Below are positions 1 to 7,065 of a DNA stretch of 30,792 nucleotides, one piece after another. The first letter of the stretch is position 1. Every line of letters starts with the position of its first letter. The notes under the pieces were generated by a model that was not told the DNA's origin, searched no databases, and was given only the letters and a program-made list of their open reading frames with translations. A program made the position numbers and the translations under genes. The DNA is from JBGSOV01 sp964558715 (GTDB lineage Bacteria; Patescibacteriota; Gracilibacteria; CAIRYL01; GCA-016699755), in the NCBI GenBank assembly GCA_964558715.1, contig CAZLFD010000015.1, positions 1 to 30,792 on the forward strand, written 5' to 3'.

Positions 1-20
1 AGTCATAGATTCAAATTTAG

Positions 21-356
21 GCTACTTGTTGCCTCTATTCTTGTCTAGACCCAAATAATTTATCGCCGCAAGCAAGGTGTGAAGCTTATGAAAGAACGTG
101 CTACGATTTCGTATATGAAATAGGGGGCGATAAAGATTTTCCTGAAATAATAAGCCTTACACCAAAATCAATCGGTAAGAAGTATGACGAAATAGCTCAA
201 CATTGGGGAACAACTCGCGCAGAAGTCGAGGCTTGGGCAGAAACTCGGTCACTCCCTGATCAGGGCTTGCAAAAGCAAATTGTTGGATGGCTTTTGGCAG
301 TATCCACAACAAAGTTTGAACTTCAAAAGCCAACAGAAACTGATAACGAGACTTGA
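21..356 (+). pseudogene. Eroded reading frame without a start codon
   Basis: A frame stays open for 111 codons from just after an in-frame TAG at 18-20 to a TGA at 354-356, and its translation looks like real protein (charged, with mixed helix-forming residues such as SIGKKYDEIAQHWG and TTRAEVEAWAE). There is no ATG, GTG or TTG in frame, and two in-frame stops (6-8 and 18-20) lie just upstream. The simplest reading is the 3' part of a gene that has lost its 5' end by a frameshift or nonsense change, or a gene whose intact part lies in another frame before the window. I do not recognise the family. Its stop codon overlaps the -35 box proposed for the next gene. Confidence 0.4.
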
Positions 357-379
357 CAAACCAGTGCACGAACCATAAT
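353..379 (+). promoter_or_regulatory. Candidate promoter for the gene at 403
   Basis: TTGACA at 353-358 is a perfect -35 box. CATAAT at 374-379 matches the -10 consensus in five of six positions. The 15-base spacer is short, which lowers confidence. The predicted start of transcription would lie about 17 bases before the ATG at 403. Confidence 0.4.
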
Positions 380-402
380 CTGCTAACACTTTTTTTTGAA
401 GC

Positions 403-753
403 ATGACCGAAGCCGATTGTAAGCGACAGCGCTCCTTTCGCGATAGAGCCAGAACTGAGATCGCTAGAGGAATACAGCACTGCGATAAGGCCGATCCACT
501 CCAAGCAGCCGAATGTTTTGTGGCAGCAGCTCGGGAAGCCATCGGTGACATGGCATTATTTGAAGAAGCTAAGCGAAGGGCGCTGGCTGCTTTTAAGAAT
601 ACCACTCCTGCCAAATGCCCGCCAGAGAGTGGCCTGGATCGCAGGAGAGAGTTGGTTAGAACCCAATTAGATCGTTTACTAGAACAAACAGTTAGTGAAG
701 AAGAACACCATGCCGCAGGAATGAAGAAAGAAGTTGCAGATATGATCGGTTGA
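403..753 (+). CDS. Small hypothetical helical protein
   Basis: A 116-residue protein, rich in Ala, Arg, Glu and Lys, with no signal peptide and no membrane segment, so it is probably cytosolic. Nearly the whole length looks alpha-helical, with amphipathic stretches such as EIARGIQHCDKADPLQAAEC and AAREAIGDMALFEEAKRRAL that resemble a helical hairpin or a single TPR-like unit. Two Cys residues lie in the N-terminal half and one further on. I do not recognise the family. It appears to be a single-gene unit with its own promoter (353-379). A longer frame exists on the opposite strand over the same bases, but its Ser/Leu-rich translation looks like an antisense shadow. Confidence 0.55.
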   Translation: MTEADCKRQRSFRDRARTEIARGIQHCDKADPLQAAECFVAAAREAIGDMALFEEAKRRALAAFKNTTPAKCPPESGLDRRRELVRTQLDRLLEQTVSEEEHHAAGMKKEVADMIG

Positions 754-871
754 AGACCATCCGAGATTCGGTGTAAGACTATCGAGTCATCTGCTGTGAT
801 ACTGAAATGGAATTTTTTTCGCACATTGCTAGCCTGATCGGTACCTATTCTCAAGCAGAATTAATTTAGTT

Positions 872-1369
872 CTAGTTCGTTTTCGTATGATTAATAATGG
901 GAAAGTGATTTACAAAATCTCGAATAAGTTGTTGCAGAGCCAACAAATAAGATTGTTCAAAGATACCCTGATCTTTAACTCTAAGAAATTCATCACCAAT
1001 GAATTTGAGCACCTCATCAGAAAGTTGGCCACCACGTACCGGTCGCATTTTCAAGTATGTCGGTGGCCGCATGCCGGGACTAAACTCCATTACAAGCTCC
1101 TGGCTGCCAACCGTCATTGAGCGTTTCGCAGTTGCAGCTTGCTCACGATCATAGGGTGGCGGTTCGCGAAACATTGCACCAACATATAAACGACCTTCTT
1201 TCATATCTCTTGCTTTCACACGACTTGAGGGGTGTATCCCTCTTCTCCAAGATTCGATTTCATCAAGAGTTGTTCGAATAATCACTTTTATTGCCCCGCG
1301 GTATTGGGCATCAAAAAGTATCTTCCGTTGAGACTCAGGTGGAAGCTGAGCAAACTCCTCGATGGTCAA
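872..1369 (-). CDS. Hypothetical protein, 165 aa, TTG start
   Basis: The reading frame encodes 165 residues, starting at a TTG at 1369-1367; no ATG is available and an in-frame TGA lies six codons upstream. The protein has no signal peptide and no membrane segment. The N-terminal part is helical and charged (MTIEEFAQLPPESQRKILFD, then a DEIESWRRG segment), the middle is Arg/Pro-rich (MFREPPPYDREQ, PGMRPPTYLKMRPVRGG), and the C-terminal third is helical. The composition is convincing for a coding region but I do not recognise a family. The start without an ATG could mean the N-terminus is truncated. It is oriented against its neighbours and stands alone. Confidence 0.5.
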   Translation of the reverse strand: MTIEEFAQLPPESQRKILFDAQYRGAIKVIIRTTLDEIESWRRGIHPSSRVKARDMKEGRLYVGAMFREPPPYDREQAATAKRSMTVGSQELVMEFSPGMRPPTYLKMRPVRGGQLSDEVLKFIGDEFLRVKDQGIFEQSYLLALQQLIRDFVNHFPIINHTKTN

Positions 1370-1484
1370 GCTGGGTGTTATGAGTCAGGTGCTGATGGAT
1401 TCTTGCGGCTTGCGCATTAAATGTTTCAGAAGCACGCGACCTTAACTCGTAATTAATCAGATGTCAACCCAAAATAGCTCTTGT

Positions 1485-1514
1485 TTGACTTATAGCAGCG
1501 ATTTACTGTATAAT
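1485..1514 (+). promoter_or_regulatory. Sigma70-type promoter of the lipoprotein-flavodoxin-korAB operon
   Basis: TTGACT at 1485-1490 and a perfect TATAAT at 1509-1514 are separated by 18 bases. Transcription should begin near 1521. The next four genes follow with gaps of 20 bases or fewer, or with overlaps, so this promoter probably drives all of them. Confidence 0.75.
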
Positions 1515-1567
1515 TTCTAGTAAAGAAATATCAAAAATCCAACATCAAACGCTCACTGCTTACCTCA

Positions 1568-3427
1568 ATGGCGATCTGTTTGATCTTCCTGTCTGGCTGT
1601 ATCGGTGCTGGCAATCAACTTTCTTCAACCGATACCGGCAAGAAAAAGTTTTTTATTGGTCAGGCAAAACAAGAAGAGCCTGCTGAACCGCTGACCGACA
1701 AAGAGCAAGAGAAGATCGATGAAGCAGTAGATAATACCAAGGCGGTACTCGACCCTGAATATTCGGATGTCTTAAGCAGCCAAGCATTTAACCTGATTCG
1801 CAGTGAACGCTATGAAGAAGCGATCATTATGTTCGATCGCGCCATTGCGCTAAACCCAGGCAACACCATTGCAAAGAAAGGCCGCGAAAAAGCCGCAGAC
1901 CTTGCCGGTGGTGGAACTGAAACCAGTCAAGATGTAGAGAACCGCGCCAGTGCTCAGGCATTGGTGCAATTAGAACACCATCAGCAAAGCGAAGAATCGG
2001 CTTACTTCTTAGAAACCGGAATGGAATTTGGCGGGATAGAAATCCGTGATGATTGCGATTTGGGCTTGACGAACAGAATGGTGAAAAAATCATTCTTCCC
2101 TGGTCTCGAACTTTTTTGGGATATACCAGAAGAGTATCGCTTAGGTGAAATCGTGAATATATCAGGAAAAGTAACTGGGCGCGATGAACCGCGCACCGTT
2201 TCCGTCTTTATCGGTCCGCCCGAAAATCAGACCGTTTATGTAGCAACCGTGCAAGAAAAGATATTTACGATTCCCGTATACATGGAAGAAGCCGGCGAAT
2301 TCTTGTTTACGGTTGTTCCAGGAGCCGCAAAATCGAGCGCGAAAGCAGTCAAGATACGTGTTCGTGACCCAGACTGCGAACCGGCGATCGATGTAAAAAC
2401 AGATATTCCAAGTAACCTCAATTACAAGGTTACCAATGGCTCACCGGTCTTTTACTGGAACGATGATGTCAATAATCTCTTCCGCGTTGAATTCACACAA
2501 AAACGCCAATCCGTCGTTTTTTACATCCGCGATGAACTGCGCCTGGCGCCACCGCTCAAAGCCTTTAAAAACTTTTCTGAAGGCACGGCGAAAGTAAAAA
2601 TCTGGGGCGCAAAAACCAGCGGAAACACCCTCGATCGTCTCTCGACCTGGATGAGTGGCGAAGAACGTGACATTTTTATCACCGAACATGTCTCACGCAA
2701 AGGGAACAGTATCGACAAGATCAAGATCACTGAAGATTTTGTCATCGGTGAGACTATTGAAATCCGTGGTGAGTCGGATGAAGAACTCGAATCGCACTTC
2801 ATGGTCATCGACCGCAACGGTAATCTTGAATCCCCTCGCCTGAGCTTCTCGCGCAATAAATTTTCGGGCAGCTACAAGCCAGACAGATTAGGGACTCACT
2901 TAGTCGGGATTTATGGCAAAGACGGTGCCGAACTGTTCGTTGGTGGTGTCGTACCGCAGGGCTCGCTGCCACTCATTCCCGATTATCTCGATCTGGATAG
3001 TGCAAAGCAGGCGATTAGCGAGAGTAAGGTAGCAGAGAACATGATCCGCTACGTGAACCACGAACGCAACATCCGTGATTTGCCGCCGCTCGAAGAAAAG
3101 AGTCAGCTTGATAAGCTCGCTCAATACCGGGCTGATGATATGTGTTCTCGTCTTTACTTTAAGCATGAAAACCCCGATGGCAACGCGGCCGATTATTACA
3201 AGCTTCAGTATGAGATTTTTGGTGAGGTCGCTGAAAACATGGTCGAAGAATCAGACCTGCGTTATGCGCACGAAAAGATCATGCGCTCACCAAAGTATCA
3301 TGCCAATATTATCGACGAAGACCACACGCATATCGGATTTGGCGTTTGTGCCAAAGGCGGCGATGCCACCAACAGCATTATTGTGCAGATCTTAGAAAAA
3401 CCGATCGCTGATTTCGACGACAAATAA
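1568..3427 (+). CDS. Lipoprotein with TPR repeat and C-terminal CAP (SCP/YkwD-like) domain
   Basis: A 619-residue exported protein. The N-terminus has a lipobox (LSGC, Cys at residue 11), predicting lipid attachment outside the cytoplasmic membrane. Residues about 65-112 form a TPR-like helical pair (YEEAIIMFDRAIALNPGN). The middle (about 150-480) looks like several beta-sandwich modules. Residues 489-612 are a CAP domain: the FKHENPDG, GEVAENM and SPKYHANIIDEDHTHIGFG segments carry the His/Glu residues that line the CAP cavity. Bacterial CAP proteins are usually secreted or surface proteins of poorly known activity. From the ATG the signal peptide lacks basic residues; the frame is open upstream and reads KRSLLTS directly before it, so a near-cognate start (ATC at 1544) is possible. 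It leads an operon with a flavodoxin and korAB, an odd partnership. Confidence 0.85.
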   Translation: MAICLIFLSGCIGAGNQLSSTDTGKKKFFIGQAKQEEPAEPLTDKEQEKIDEAVDNTKAVLDPEYSDVLSSQAFNLIRSERYEEAIIMFDRAIALNPGNTIAKKGREKAADLAGGGTETSQDVENRASAQALVQLEHHQQSEESAYFLETGMEFGGIEIRDDCDLGLTNRMVKKSFFPGLELFWDIPEEYRLGEIVNISGKVTGRDEPRTVSVFIGPPENQTVYVATVQEKIFTIPVYMEEAGEFLFTVVPGAAKSSAKAVKIRVRDPDCEPAIDVKTDIPSNLNYKVTNGSPVFYWNDDVNNLFRVEFTQKRQSVVFYIRDELRLAPPLKAFKNFSEGTAKVKIWGAKTSGNTLDRLSTWMSGEERDIFITEHVSRKGNSIDKIKITEDFVIGETIEIRGESDEELESHFMVIDRNGNLESPRLSFSRNKFSGSYKPDRLGTHLVGIYGKDGAELFVGGVVPQGSLPLIPDYLDLDSAKQAISESKVAENMIRYVNHERNIRDLPPLEEKSQLDKLAQYRADDMCSRLYFKHENPDGNAADYYKLQYEIFGEVAENMVEESDLRYAHEKIMRSPKYHANIIDEDHTHIGFGVCAKGGDATNSIIVQILEKPIADFDDK

Positions 3428-3447
3428 CCTTTTTTTCCACAATACCC

Positions 3448-3912
3448 ATGTCTGAAATCCTCATCGTTTTCGGTTCTACAAGTGGCAATACCGAACTGGT
3501 CTGCGAGACTATCGGCAAAGTTTTGTGTGAAAATGGTCACGAAGTGACGATTCAACGCGTCGAAAATTCGAATCTAACAGATCTGACGGACTTTGATGTA
3601 ACGATCCTTGGCGCGTCGACCTACGGGCACGGCATATTACAAGATCACTTCATCCCCTTTGCCGAAGAGATGAAAACGGCGGATCTAGCCAAGCAGCAAT
3701 TTGCAGTCGTCGGGCTAGGCGATGATAAATACGATGCCGAATACAACATGGAATCAGCCGTGATCTTAGAAGATATCGTCAAAGACCGAGGTGGTGAATT
3801 GGTCGTGCCGGCGTTGATGATTAACAAACCCCCCGTTACCAAGCTCTCAAAAGAAGTGACCGAATGGGCGCTTAAGCTGCATGAATTTTGCATTGGCCTC
3901 GCGCATACATGA
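3448..3912 (+). CDS. Flavodoxin
   Basis: A 154-residue soluble protein of the usual flavodoxin length. The N-terminal strand and phosphate-binding loop (ILIVFGSTSGNTE, loop residues 9-16) is the classic FMN site, followed by LGASTYGHG for the second FMN loop and VVGLGDDKYDAEYN for the third. Flavodoxins are small one- or two-electron carriers that stand in for ferredoxin. The gene lies 20 bases after the lipoprotein gene and its TGA overlaps the ATG of korA (ATGA at 3909-3912), so it is translationally coupled to the oxidoreductase. The inference is that this flavodoxin is the electron partner of the KorAB encoded next to it. Confidence 0.9.
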   Translation: MSEILIVFGSTSGNTELVCETIGKVLCENGHEVTIQRVENSNLTDLTDFDVTILGASTYGHGILQDHFIPFAEEMKTADLAKQQFAVVGLGDDKYDAEYNMESAVILEDIVKDRGGELVVPALMINKPPVTKLSKEVTEWALKLHEFCIGLAHT

Positions 3913-5654
3913 ATCGCACATCCATCAAAATCGCCGGCAGCAGCGGTTCTGGGCTCGTGATAACCGGGCAGATGATGATGCACGCCCTCAAGCACCTCGG
4001 CTACTACATCAATTCCGACCGTGAGTATCCGTCGCTCATCAAAGGCGGTTATGCCAATTATCAGGTCGATTTTGGTACGCAGCCGCTTCACAGTCTTTCA
4101 GAACATATCGACCTCGTGCTCGCTGTCGACAGAATTGGGTTGATGAACAGCATCGACTGCATGGGCGAAGGCGATATTGTCATCCACGACGACGACCGCC
4201 ACATGATGATTCCTGGGTTGGATGCAAAAGCACGAGAAAAGGGAATCCAGATGGTGCACATTCCCGCGCGCAAAATCGCACATGACAATGGAGGAAACTT
4301 GCTCATGACAAACATGGTTTCGCTGGGCCTTGCCTGGCGCATTCTTGGTTTACCATATGAAGTGATCGCCGATGAAGTGCGCGAGAAATTTAAGAACAAA
4401 CCCAAACTACTCGAAATCGATTTGAAATGTTTAGAAGCGGGATACAAGGCAACCGACGTTGCACACGTGCCCGAAATGGATGTCGAGCATCCTGAATCGG
4501 TGCCCGATACGATTTTGCTGGAGGGAAATACCGCGGTGGGATTAGGGGCGATCCATGCCGGCGTACGCGCCTATTTTGCCTACCCGATGAGCCCGTCGAG
4601 CTCGATTCTTTCGTACATGACAAAAACCGCACACCAAACCGGCATCGCCGTAAAACAAGGGGAAGACGAGATCACTGTAGCGCAAATGACCCTCGGGGCA
4701 ATGCACATGGGCACTCGCGCTTTGTGCGCCACTTCGGGGGGCGGATATGACTTGATGACCGAAACCGTCTCGCTCGCCGCGATTATCGAAACGCCGTTTG
4801 TAGTGGTGATCTGCCAGCGCCCCGGGCCAGCAACAGGGCTGCCAACCTGGACCTGCCAAGGCGACTTAAATCTTGCTATCGGTAGTGCCCATGGCGAATT
4901 CGCGCGCGTGGTGATCGGGCTGTCAGATCCGACGTCGTGTTTTGAGCTGATGCAACACGCCTTTAATATCGCGGAGAAATATCAGGTGCCGGTAATCGTT
5001 TTGTCCGAAAAAGTCGTTTGCGAGACCAAGCGTACGGTGGCACCATTCGAACAAGGAGTGATTCCTATTGAACGTGGTTTGATTACTGCGAATAAGGAGT
5101 TGGAAGAATTGAAACCGAGCGACCGCTACAAGTTTACCGACTCTGGTGTTTCGCCGCGTTGGCTACCCGGAGCAAGCCAAGCCAATTATTATGCCAACAG
5201 CGACGAACACCGTACCGACGGCTGCGTGACCGAAATGGCAGAAGAGGTGATTCCAATGGTCGAAAAGCGCATGCGCAAAGAGCACACGATTATCGATGCT
5301 TTGCCAGAACCAGAGATTTTTGGAGCAGAAAGCGGGGCAGATGTCAGTTTTATCGGCTGGGGCAGCACCAAAAATGTGATGCTCGATGTGATCCGTGCCT
5401 GCAAAGAAAAGGGCATTGCCGTCAATTATCTGCATTACGACTACGTGTGGCCATTTAAAAAAGAGGCTGCGGAAAAGTTTTTTGCGGAGAACGAGAACGT
5501 CTGCTTACTCGAAGGTAATTACCTCGGCCAGTTCGGACAGATTGTGGAGGATAAGACTGGCACAAAATTCGACAAAAAATTTCTCAAGTACGATGGGCGC
5601 CAGTTCTTTTTTGAAGAAGTAATGCGCTATGTGCACGAGATGATAAAGAATTGA
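3909..5654 (+). CDS. korA: 2-oxoacid:acceptor oxidoreductase, fused gamma-alpha subunit
   Basis: A 581-residue subunit of a CoA-dependent 2-oxoacid oxidoreductase, which oxidatively decarboxylates a 2-oxoacid to acyl-CoA and passes electrons to ferredoxin or flavodoxin. Residues about 5-175 are the gamma domain (GSSGSGLVITG and EYPSLIKGGYANYQV). The alpha pyrimidine-binding domain starts near residue 206 (GNTAVGLGAIHAG, YPMSPSSS, GEDEITVAQM, TSGGGYDLMTE, RPGPATGLPT, CQGDL). A C-terminal domain begins near residue 479 (SFIGWGSTKNVM). I chose the ATG at 3909 because it overlaps the flavodoxin stop. The specific substrate (pyruvate, 2-oxoglutarate or branched-chain) cannot be set from sequence; korA is used in the generic sense. 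A second homologue lies at 25797. Confidence 0.9.
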   Translation: MNRTSIKIAGSSGSGLVITGQMMMHALKHLGYYINSDREYPSLIKGGYANYQVDFGTQPLHSLSEHIDLVLAVDRIGLMNSIDCMGEGDIVIHDDDRHMMIPGLDAKAREKGIQMVHIPARKIAHDNGGNLLMTNMVSLGLAWRILGLPYEVIADEVREKFKNKPKLLEIDLKCLEAGYKATDVAHVPEMDVEHPESVPDTILLEGNTAVGLGAIHAGVRAYFAYPMSPSSSILSYMTKTAHQTGIAVKQGEDEITVAQMTLGAMHMGTRALCATSGGGYDLMTETVSLAAIIETPFVVVICQRPGPATGLPTWTCQGDLNLAIGSAHGEFARVVIGLSDPTSCFELMQHAFNIAEKYQVPVIVLSEKVVCETKRTVAPFEQGVIPIERGLITANKELEELKPSDRYKFTDSGVSPRWLPGASQANYYANSDEHRTDGCVTEMAEEVIPMVEKRMRKEHTIIDALPEPEIFGAESGADVSFIGWGSTKNVMLDVIRACKEKGIAVNYLHYDYVWPFKKEAAEKFFAENENVCLLEGNYLGQFGQIVEDKTGTKFDKKFLKYDGRQFFFEEVMRYVHEMIKN

Positions 5655-5667
5655 TGTTTTACTGATT

Positions 5668-6585
5668 ATGATCTGCCATTGCGGCGACAGCGACCACATT
5701 GAAGGCATTATCGAAAACCAGGATATCTACCTGAGCTACGAAGACAGTGAAGAAAAACTCACCTGGTGCAGCGGCTGTGGTAATTATGGCATTCAAAAAG
5801 CCATCTTTCGCGCCATGACACTCGAAAAGATTCCGCACGAAAAAGCGATGTTTTGTTATGATGTCGGCTGCTCGGGCAATGAGTCGGATAAACTGGGCGC
5901 CTACACCATCCACGGATTACACGGTCGCGTACTGCCACTCGCTTCTGGAGTTTCGATCGCCGACCACAAAAAGAAAGTCATCGCGATAGCCGGTGATGGC
6001 GCTACGTTTAGCGAAGGCATCAATCACCTTGTGCACAGTTTACGCAATGACTACAACATTCTTTTTATTCTGCATAACAACGAGAATTACGGGCTGACGA
6101 CTGGCCAAGCGAGCAGCATGACGCGCAAAGGGCAAAAAATGAACAGCTCGCCCGATGGCGTCTATGCCGAACCGATGAACGCCTGCCATTTTGCACTTTC
6201 GCTAAACCCCACCTTTGTTGCGCGCGGTTTTAGCGGCGACGTAAAACACATGACAGAAATAATGCGCCAGGGGCTCAGCCACGATGGTTTTGCGTTTGTG
6301 GAGATCATGCAGGTCTGCCCCACGTACAACAAAAGTACCAGCCAACAATGGTTCTGGGATCGCATTAAATACGTAGAAGATATCAAAGGCTACGACAAGA
6401 CCGACTGCAAACAAGCGATAGAAATCAGTGCAGATTTAGAAACGAGCATCGCCATGGGCGTATTGTATGATAACCCTGTCGGTAATTTTTATACACGCTT
6501 ATTGCAGCGGAAAGAGAAGAAAACGACTCTTACAGAAGAAGTGAAAGCGTTTGACATATCTCCCCTGCTTCGCGCCTTTCAATAG
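5668..6585 (+). CDS. korB: 2-oxoacid:acceptor oxidoreductase, beta subunit (TPP-binding)
   Basis: A 305-residue beta subunit that partners the preceding KorA. Four Cys expected to hold a [4Fe-4S] cluster are present: C34 and C37 (WCSGCGN), C68 (DVGCSGN) and C217 (MQVCPTYN). The thiamine-diphosphate/Mg motif is GDGATFSEGINH (109-120) followed by NNENYGLTTGQ (137-147). The fourth position of the usual GDGD is Ala here, unlike the paralogue at 27569. An unusual extra N-terminal stretch of about 13 residues relative to that paralogue contains CHC at residues 3-5. The gene lies 13 bases after korA and ends the operon. No separate ferredoxin-like delta subunit is encoded nearby. Confidence 0.9.
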   Translation: MICHCGDSDHIEGIIENQDIYLSYEDSEEKLTWCSGCGNYGIQKAIFRAMTLEKIPHEKAMFCYDVGCSGNESDKLGAYTIHGLHGRVLPLASGVSIADHKKKVIAIAGDGATFSEGINHLVHSLRNDYNILFILHNNENYGLTTGQASSMTRKGQKMNSSPDGVYAEPMNACHFALSLNPTFVARGFSGDVKHMTEIMRQGLSHDGFAFVEIMQVCPTYNKSTSQQWFWDRIKYVEDIKGYDKTDCKQAIEISADLETSIAMGVLYDNPVGNFYTRLLQRKEKKTTLTEEVKAFDISPLLRAFQ

Positions 6586-6649
6586 TTCAAAAGGGTATTA
6601 GCCGGGCATTGAACGATGCTGACACTTACTGCAATGCTAGCGCGGCGAT

Positions 6650-6680
6650 ATGAAGCTGCTTTCCTACTCGCTTCATTTTG
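6650..6680 (+). terminator. Possible intrinsic terminator after korB
   Basis: ATGAAGC at 6650-6656 pairs perfectly with GCTTCAT at 6670-6676 around a 13-base loop and is followed by TTTTG when the stem's last T is counted. The stem is short and the T run weak, so this is only a candidate for the end of the korAB operon. Confidence 0.35.
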
Positions 6681-6705
6681 TGCAGCCCGGTCTTTTTGAT
6701 ATAAT
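6678..6705 (+). promoter_or_regulatory. Candidate promoter of a short transcript
   Basis: A perfect TATAAT at 6700-6705 has TTGTGC at 6678-6683 sixteen bases upstream. Transcription would begin near 6712 and could run to the terminator at 6890-6919, giving an RNA of about 210 bases. Confidence 0.45.
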
Positions 6706-6734
6706 CCCATCACTATCAGCACCTAAAAAAGATA

Positions 6735-6851
6735 ATGAACCGAACGCACAAAGAAATGGTGACACCTGAGGTAAGCGCTCTGGTTTCTGTGGTTTTGGTA
6801 GTACTTACTAAAGTCGTTATTAGTAATTCTGTTCGTAATATGCAGGCCTAA
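6735..6851 (+). CDS. Possible 38-residue single-span membrane peptide
   Basis: An ATG frame of 38 codons lies about 23 bases after the predicted start of transcription at 6712. The product has a basic N-terminus (MNRTHKEM), a hydrophobic core of roughly 16-20 residues (VSALVSVVLVVLTKVVI) with one Lys, and a polar tail (SNSVRNMQA). This is the profile of a small membrane protein. There is no clear Shine-Dalgarno (only an A-rich stretch before the ATG), which is not unusual in this window. The alternative is that the transcript is a non-coding RNA and the frame is accidental. The supporting evidence is its neat placement between a promoter and a terminator. Confidence 0.3.
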   Translation: MNRTHKEMVTPEVSALVSVVLVVLTKVVISNSVRNMQA

Positions 6852-6889
6852 GCAGTCATTCTGCCCACATCATGAAGTACTTACTGGTA

Positions 6890-6919
6890 GACGCCTAAGG
6901 CATGCGCGTTGTTTTTTTT
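6890..6919 (+). terminator. Candidate intrinsic terminator of the short transcript
   Basis: GACGC at 6890-6894 pairs with GCGTT at 6906-6910 (one G-T pair) around an 11-base loop, and a run of eight Ts follows at 6912-6919. The T run is convincing; the stem is short. Confidence 0.45.
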
Positions 6920-7014
6920 GAAACGTATACCAGCATGTTTTCCGCCTGTCTTCGGCCCAGTCGAAAGACTACTTATCAGTGGTAATCGCCACGCTGATAT
7001 GTATGGTGGTCGAA

Positions 7015-7043
7015 TTGATTTTCTTTACGGTTTATGCTACAAT
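7015..7043 (+). promoter_or_regulatory. Promoter of the alpha-glucan phosphorylase gene
   Basis: TTGATT at 7015-7020 and TACAAT at 7038-7043 are separated by the ideal 17 bases. Transcription should start near 7050, about 16 bases before the ATG at 7066, so the leader is very short. Confidence 0.65.
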
Positions 7044-7065
7044 AATGGCAGTTTAAAATACAAAA

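Larger units (their letters stand above)
6586..7065 (+). other. Gap of 480 bases holding a likely short transcription unit
   Basis: No long gene is present. In order it holds a hairpin after korB (6650-6680), a promoter (6678-6705), a 38-codon frame (6735-6851), a hairpin followed by eight Ts (6890-6919), and the phosphorylase promoter (7015-7043). CCGGGC at 6602-6607 and GCCCGG at 6685-6690 could also close a larger folded RNA. Confidence 0.6.

Noticed and set aside
249..854. A 201-codon frame on the minus strand over the gene at 403
   Set aside because: It is Ser/Leu-rich with no recognisable segment; the + strand frame has a better protein composition and a promoter.
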